From Xanthomonas hyacinthi (GTDB lineage: Bacteria > Pseudomonadota > Gammaproteobacteria > Xanthomonadales > Xanthomonadaceae), in assembly GCF_009769165.1 (NCBI RefSeq), contig NZ_CP043476.1, forward strand, positions 1 to 64,000: a DNA stretch of 64,000 bases, given 5' to 3'. Shown piece after piece: positions 59,474-64,000 of this stretch. Under the pieces are notes generated by a model. The model did not search any database, was not told the DNA's origin, and was given only the letters and a program-made list of their open reading frames with translations. How positions within the stretch are numbered: position 1 is the stretch's first letter; every line of letters starts with the position of its first letter. Position numbers and translations under genes: made by a program.

Positions 59474-59700
59474 TCCGAAGCCTGTGGATTTCCCGCTGCG
59501 TTCGTCGCGACTGAAGCGCTCCCACAAGGGACTTGCGCTGAGCCGGCTGGGTGCACTGTGGGAGGGGCTTCAGCCCCGACGCTGTCCGAAGCCGTCAAGC
59601 CTGCCACTTCGTTCGTCGCGCTTGAAACCGCCTACAAAGGCGCGCAGCAGCGGGCTGGGGGTGCATTGTGGGAGGGACTTCAGTCCCGACGCAGGAAGGT
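59474..59700 (+). repeat. Cluster of REP-like repeats
   Basis: Successive units are TTCGTCGCGACTGAAGCG (59501 onward), GTGGGAGGGGCTTCAGCCCC (about 59560-59579) and a second set ending in GTGGGAGGGACTTCAGTCCC (about 59669-59688). The last hairpin keeps pairing through a compensating G-C to A-T change. Flanks match the copies at 12.4 and 42.8 kb. Confidence 0.8.
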
Positions 59701-59764
59701 GAAACGCTCGCCACTTGCCCGGCAAGAAACCCATCGCATCAACGCGCCGATCCGCGGCGCGCAG

Positions 59765-61346
59765 TCAGGGCTCCTGCAGGCGATAGCCGGTGCTGGCGCG
59801 CTGCTCGCCGCGCCAGCGGTCGAAGGCGCGTACCTCGATGCGGTGCCCGCCGGCGCTCCGGTCGGTCGGCAAGGTGCCACGCCACAGATGCTGCGACGGG
59901 ATCGCTTCCGGCGAGCGGTCGTAGCCGCGCAGCGCCTCGGCGGCATCGTCGCGCGCGTTCTCGGCGAGCAGGTCAGGATCCGGCTGCTGCACGCGGACCA
60001 TCGGCTTCCATGCGCCCTCGTCGATGCGGTACTCCACGCGGCTGTCGTCCTCGCCCATGAACACGTTCGCATACACCGCCCAGGCCGGATAGGCGCCGCG
60101 GCGCAGCACTTTCGGCGCGTGCAGGGTCATCGGTGCATCGTCGGCCCGCGCGCGCGGCGTGGTAAGCCAGCGCATAGCGGCCATCGCGCTGCACGGTCAG
60201 CAGCGCATAGCCGTTCGGGGTGCCGTCGGCCATGGTCGCGGCGGGAATGCCGTCGGCATCCTTGGCGCCGGACCAGAACGCGCCGCAGGCCGCGCCGACG
60301 TTGTACTCGTGCAGCGGCGTCGCGCCCTGCCAGCCGTCGGCCGCGGTGTAGTAGACGTGCCGCTGGGTATGGCTGTGGCCGGTAAGCACCAGCACGTGCG
60401 GGAAGTCCTTCAGCAGCGCGAACAGCCGCGCGCGGTCGGCGTGGCGAAAGGTCTCCTTGCCCGGGACGGCATCGAACAGGTGGATATGCATGCCCAGCAC
60501 CAGTAGCCGCTGCTTCGGCAGCGTCGCCAGGTAGGCCTGCAGGAACGCGAACTGGTCCTCGCGCAGGCCGCCGACGTACTTGGGCTGCTGCTGCGGCTGG
60601 TAGACCACGTCGTCGAGGAACACGAAGCTGGCGCCGCCCTCTTCCACCACGTAGGTGTCCGGGCCGTAGGTCGCGCGCCAGCTGGACAGCGAGCCGGCAT
60701 CGTCGGCCGCATCGAAGTTCAGGTCGTGGTTGCCTGGTACGTGGAACCACGGCACGCCGAGCCTGGCGGTTTCGGCGTTCAGCGCCGGATACAGCGACAG
60801 GTCGTCGCTGACCACGTCGCCCAGGGTGGTGCCCAGGCGCGCATGGGTCCTGCCGAGCAGTGGAGCAATGATGTCGCGCGCGTAGTAGCCGACGTCGGTG
60901 GCCGAGGCGGTCTGGGTGTCGGCGAACACCAGCACCTCGGTGCTGGCCGCGGCCGGCTGCGCACGCAGCGCGAAGTCCCAGCCGGTGGTTGCGCCGCTGG
61001 TCGGCGCGATCCCGGGATACTTGAGCGCAGGCGATCCGGCCGGCGCATAGTGCCGCCAGTACGCCGGCAAGCCGTTGCCGGCGCTGGCGAAGGCATAGCC
61101 GTCGGGCTTGATCACGAAGACCGTCCGCCCCGGCTCCACCTCGATGCTGTAGCGGCCTTGCGCATCGGTGCGCACGATGTGCACGCCGTCGGACACCTGC
61201 ACGCCGGCGATGCCGCGCTCGCCGCTGCCGCGGCGCGCATGGCCGTCGCGCTCCTGGTAGACGCTGCCGCTGATCGTGGCCGACTGCGCCAGCGCGGGCG
61301 CGGCGGCGGTCACCAGGCAGAGAAGCACTACGGCGCGCAGCGACAT
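59765..61346 (-). pseudogene. Calcineurin-like metallophosphoesterase, frameshifted
   Basis: The first part (61346 down to about 60150) has a Sec signal ending ALAQ, an N-terminal beta domain (SGSVYQERDGHARRG, a carboxypeptidase-like fold) and a metallophosphatase domain with VFADTQT, TLGDVVSDD, VPGNHDLNF, MHIHLF and TGHSHTQRH. The C-terminal domain (APMTLHAPKVLRRGAYPAW through TGYRLQEP, stop at 59765) continues in another frame. The switch falls in the CG run at 60147-60156 and needs one base removed or two added. The gene may be inactivated at its C-terminus, or this may be a sequencing error. Length without the shift would be about 526 residues. Confidence 0.85.
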
Positions 61347-61433
61347 GCGGGAAGTCCGGCAATCGGGGGAACCGCGATTGTAGCCGTCCGCCGCGGCACG
61401 GCGATGACCGCCACACCGCCAGCTTCCGCCAGC

Positions 61434-62072
61434 TTACTTGTGCCGCGCTTCCAGCACCGCGACCGCGTCGGCCAGCGCCAGGCCGCGCGCGCGCAGCAGC
61501 ACGGTCAGGTGGTACAGCAGGTCGGCCGATTCGCCGAGCAGCTCGGCGTCGCCCTGCGCCACGCCGGCCAATGCGGTCTCCACGCCTTCCTCGCCGACCT
61601 TCTGCGCGATGCGCCGCGTGCCCTTCTCGAACAATTGCGTGGTGTAGCTGCCGGGCGGACGCTCGCGTTCGCGCTGTGCGACCAGGCGGTCGAGCGCGCC
61701 CAGGAACTGGCCCGGCGCCTGCGGGAAGCAGCTGCTGCGGCCCAGGTGGCAGGTCGGCCCGTGCGGGTGCGCCAGCACCAGCAAGGTGTCGCGGTCGCAG
61801 TCGGTCTCGATCGAGACCAGGTCCAGGGTGTTGCCCGAGCTTTCGCCCTTGGTCCACAGGCGCTGCTTGCTGCGGCTGTAGAAGGTGACCTTGCCGCTGG
61901 CACGGGTCGCGGCCAGCGCTTCGGCGTTCATGTAGCCGAGCATCAGCACGCGCAGCGTGGCCGCGTCCTGCACCACCACCGGCAGCAGGCCGTCGCCCTT
62001 GCTCCAGTCCAGCGTGCTCCCGTCCAGCGCCGCATCCGCGGTCGCGGCGGCATCTGCGTGCTCATGCGCCAT
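61434..62072 (-). CDS. hisIE: Phosphoribosyl-AMP cyclohydrolase / phosphoribosyl-ATP pyrophosphatase
   Basis: Fused enzyme for histidine steps 2 and 3. The 212-residue protein has an N-terminal HisI domain ([25 protein letters not shown] with metal-binding Asp in ETDCDRDT and Cys in CHLGRSSC) and a C-terminal HisE domain ([22 protein letters not shown]). The start at 62072 overlaps the hisF end by 11 bases. It is the last gene of the leftward his cluster. Confidence 0.97.
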   Translation of the reverse strand: MAHEHADAAATADAALDGSTLDWSKGDGLLPVVVQDAATLRVLMLGYMNAEALAATRASGKVTFYSRSKQRLWTKGESSGNTLDLVSIETDCDRDTLLVLAHPHGPTCHLGRSSCFPQAPGQFLGALDRLVAQRERERPPGSYTTQLFEKGTRRIAQKVGEEGVETALAGVAQGDAELLGESADLLYHLTVLLRARGLALADAVAVLEARHK

Positions 62073-62838
62073 CGCGCACCTCGATCTGTCGTTGGCGCAG
62101 GAAGCGCTTGAGCTCGGGAATCGGAATCGCGCCGCTGTGGAACACGCTGGCGGCCAGCGCGCCGTCCACGTCGGCCTGTTCGAACACATCGGCGAAGTGC
62201 TGCATCTCGCCGGCGCCGCCGGAAGCGATCAGCGGCACCTTGCACAGCGTGCGCACCTCGAACAGCTGGGCGATGTCGTAGCCGCGGCGCACGCCGTCGT
62301 TGTCCATGCAGTTGAGCACGATCTCGCCGGCGCCGAGCTGCTGCGCCTCCACCACCCAGTCCACGGTGCGCACGCGCAGCGCCTGGGTCTTGCTCGGATC
62401 GCCGCTGAAGCGGCGCACGCGCCACTGGCCGTCGTCCTCGCGGGTCGAATCGATGCCGACCACCACGCATTGCACGCCGAAGGCCTCGGCCAGTTCGGCG
62501 ATCAGCGCCGGCCGTTCCAGCGCCGGCGAGTTGATCGAGATCTTGTCGGCGCCGGCGTGCAGCACCGCGCGCGCGGTGGCCACGTCGCGGATGCCGCCGG
62601 CCACGCAGAACGGGATGTCGATCAGCCGCGCCACGCGCTCGACCCAGGCGTAGTCCACCGAGCGCCCTTCCGGGCTGGCGCCGATGTCGTAGAACACCAG
62701 TTCGTCGGCGCCCTGGTCGCGGTAGCGCAGCGCCAGCTCGACGATGTCGCCCATGTCGATGTGGTCGCGGAACTTGACGCCCTTGACCACGCGGCCGTCG
62801 CGCACGTCCAGGCACGGGATGATGCGCCGGCTCAGCAT
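62062..62838 (-). CDS. hisF: Imidazole glycerol phosphate synthase cyclase subunit
   Basis: With HisH it converts PRFAR to imidazole glycerol phosphate and AICAR. The 258-residue (beta/alpha)8 barrel has catalytic Asp in [13 protein letters not shown] and in [13 protein letters not shown], and GGIRDVATA and ASGGAGEM phosphate loops. Its start overlaps the hisA end by 7 bases and its end overlaps hisIE. Confidence 0.98.
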   Translation of the reverse strand: MLSRRIIPCLDVRDGRVVKGVKFRDHIDMGDIVELALRYRDQGADELVFYDIGASPEGRSVDYAWVERVARLIDIPFCVAGGIRDVATARAVLHAGADKISINSPALERPALIAELAEAFGVQCVVVGIDSTREDDGQWRVRRFSGDPSKTQALRVRTVDWVVEAQQLGAGEIVLNCMDNDGVRRGYDIAQLFEVRTLCKVPLIASGGAGEMQHFADVFEQADVDGALAASVFHSGAIPIPELKRFLRQRQIEVRDGA

Positions 62839-63566
62839 GCCAACGCCTCGTGCAGCGTCAGCCGCCCTTCCAGCAGCGACTTGCCGAGCACCGCGCCGGC
62901 GCAGCCGACCTCGCGCGCGGCGCGCACGTCGGCGGCGTCGCGGATGCCACCGGAGGCCTGCACGTCCACGCCCGGCGCGATCTGCCGCAGGTAGGCGTAC
63001 AGCGCCAGGTTCGGCCCGGACAGCATGCCGTCGCGGGCAATGTCGGTGCACAGCAGGTGTTTGAGCCCGGCCGCGGCGTATTCGACCGCCAGCGCTTCCA
63101 GGGTCAGCGAGGAGGTCTCGGTCCAGCCCAGCACCGGCAGCCGCCATACGCCCTGCGCGTCCTGGCGGGTGTCCAGCGCCACGGTGATGCGCTCGGGACC
63201 GAATTCGGCCAGCCATTCCAGCACCGACTCGCGATCGCGCACTGCCAACGAGCCGATCACCACGCGTGCGGCGCCGGCGTCGAGGATGCGCTGCACGTCG
63301 GCGCGCGAGCGCACGCCGCCGCCGGTCTGCACCTGCAGCCCGGTCTGCGCGCGGATCCGGCTCAGCAGCGGCGCCAGGGTGTAGCCGCCGGCGCGCGCCG
63401 CATCCAGGTCGACCAGGTGCATCCAATGCGCGCCGGCATCGGCGAAGGCCTGCGCGCGCGGCAGCGGATCGTCGCCGTAGTGGGTTTCGCGGGCATAGTC
63501 TCCCTGCGCCAGGCGCACCACGCGACCGTCGCGGATGTCCAACGCGGGATAGACGATGAAGCTCAT
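62832..63566 (-). CDS. hisA: ProFAR isomerase
   Basis: Isomerises ProFAR to PRFAR in histidine synthesis. The 244-residue barrel has catalytic Asp in [13 protein letters not shown] and [14 protein letters not shown], and phosphate loops QTGGGVRSR and [10 protein letters not shown]. It overlaps hisH by ATGA at its start and hisF at its end. Confidence 0.98.
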   Translation of the reverse strand: MSFIVYPALDIRDGRVVRLAQGDYARETHYGDDPLPRAQAFADAGAHWMHLVDLDAARAGGYTLAPLLSRIRAQTGLQVQTGGGVRSRADVQRILDAGAARVVIGSLAVRDRESVLEWLAEFGPERITVALDTRQDAQGVWRLPVLGWTETSSLTLEALAVEYAAAGLKHLLCTDIARDGMLSGPNLALYAYLRQIAPGVDVQASGGIRDAADVRAAREVGCAGAVLGKSLLEGRLTLHEALAC

Positions 63567-64000
63567 GGGAAATCGGTCTCGAGAAAGTTGCGCAGGATGC
63601 GCGCGCCGGTGCTCGCCGAGCGCTCGGGATGGAATTGCGCGCCGCAGCGGCGGCCGCGCTGCACCACCGCAGTGAACAGGCCGCCGTGGTCGCAGGCGGC
63701 CACGGTGTCGGCAGTGACCGGTGCGGCGTAGCCGTGCACGAAATAGGCCGTGGCGGTGTCCGGCAGGCCGTCCAGCAGCGGCGAGGCGCGCATCGGCAAC
63801 AGCCGGTTCCAGCCCATGTGCGGGATGCGGATGCCCAGCGCCGGCGGCATGTGCCGGACCACGCCGGTCAGCAGGCCCAGGCAATCGACGTCGCCCTCCT
63901 CGGAGTGTTCGAACAGCAGCTGCATGCCCAGGCAGATGCCGATCAGCGGCACCTCGAGCGCACGCAGCGGCTCGATCAGGCCTTGCTCGCGCAGCCGCGC
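63563..64000 (-). CDS. hisH: Imidazole glycerol phosphate synthase glutaminase subunit, 5' partial
   Basis: Supplies ammonia from glutamine to HisF. The frame is open to the window edge, so the N-terminus is missing. Visible are the nucleophile in ICLGMQLLF, the HMGWNRL loop, [10 protein letters not shown] and the catalytic pair in [11 protein letters not shown]. About 145 of some 200 residues are present. The stop overlaps the hisA ATG by four bases. Confidence 0.97.
   Translation of the reverse strand, partial: ARLREQGLIEPLRALEVPLIGICLGMQLLFEHSEEGDVDCLGLLTGVVRHMPPALGIRIPHMGWNRLLPMRASPLLDGLPDTATAYFVHGYAAPVTADTVAACDHGGLFTAVVQRGRRCGAQFHPERSASTGARILRNFLETDFP

Larger units (their letters stand above)
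59176..59764. other. Intergenic region with sRNA-like unit and REP repeats
   Basis: A 589-base gap between the peptidase stop and the convergent metallophosphoesterase remnant. Its first half holds a promoter-like pair and a terminator (annotated as a candidate small RNA). Its second half is made of REP-like repeats. No credible protein gene was found. Confidence 0.6.

Noticed and set aside
59474..59700. CRISPR array suspected from repeated units near 59.5 kb
   Set aside because: Units are few, unevenly spaced, hairpin-centred and also dispersed elsewhere. There are no cas genes.

Overview
The window is a high-GC, gene-dense chromosomal segment. Gene content, gene order and protein character point to Xanthomonas or a very close relative (Gammaproteobacteria, Xanthomonadaceae). 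Supporting signs are a Cellvibrio/Xanthomonas-type xyloglucan locus with a TonB-dependent receptor, an Azotobacter-type 7Fe ferredoxin, the pcnB-folK-panB-panC-panD order, the smpB/ratA/ratB/bamE/fur/recN and hrcA-grpE-dnaK-dnaJ blocks, and REP-like 'ggggcttcagcccc' hairpins in spacers. Species cannot be settled from the sequence alone.

Layout. 0-10 kb: the 3' part of ppsA, a MscS channel, orn, tadA-mntR divergent from mntH with a recognisable MntR operator, then a two-gene operon of a KaiC-like double ATPase and a hybrid histidine kinase. 10-16 kb: a leftward housekeeping operon pcnB-folK-panB-panC-(REP)-panD-pgi. Its pcnB has no canonical start codon in front of its conserved N-terminus and probably starts at AUC. 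tRNA-Glu(CUC) is transcribed divergently from pcnB. 16-17.5 kb: a Tat-exported AmiC-type amidase.

17.9-37.6 kb is the metabolic centrepiece. A leftward block runs TonB receptor, GH35, GH31, GH95, xylulokinase, xylose isomerase, sugar porter. It imports xyloglucan oligosaccharides, strips galactose, xylose and fucose in the periplasm and takes xylose into the pentose phosphate pathway. Behind it, a GbpR-like LysR regulator faces a rightward galactonate (De Ley-Doudoroff) operon dgoA-dgoD-lactonase-dgoK, able to consume galactose-derived lactone. The endo-xyloglucanase, galactose dehydrogenase and fucose catabolic genes are not in the window.

37.7-49.8 kb: ferredoxin, tyrA-pdxY, smpB divergent from ratA-ratB, bamE divergent from fur, recN, and the heat-shock operon hrcA-grpE-dnaK-dnaJ with two sigma-32-like promoters. 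49.8-52.2 kb is an accessory scar with an integrase C-terminal remnant, an SDR oxidoreductase and broken reading frames. 52.2-59.2 kb: a Nudix protein, two tandem amino-acid permeases separated by a duplicated 48-bp hairpin unit, the methionine-salvage genes mtnB-mtnD-mtnC, and a legumain-like (C13) lipoprotein peptidase. 59.2-64 kb: a spacer with a possible small RNA and several REP-like hairpins, a frameshifted metallophosphoesterase, and the distal histidine genes hisH(partial)-hisA-hisF-hisIE, read leftward.

Neighbouring genes overlap by ATGA or GTGA at ten or more junctions, so many of these blocks are probably translationally coupled operons. No CRISPR array, complete prophage or complete insertion sequence was seen.
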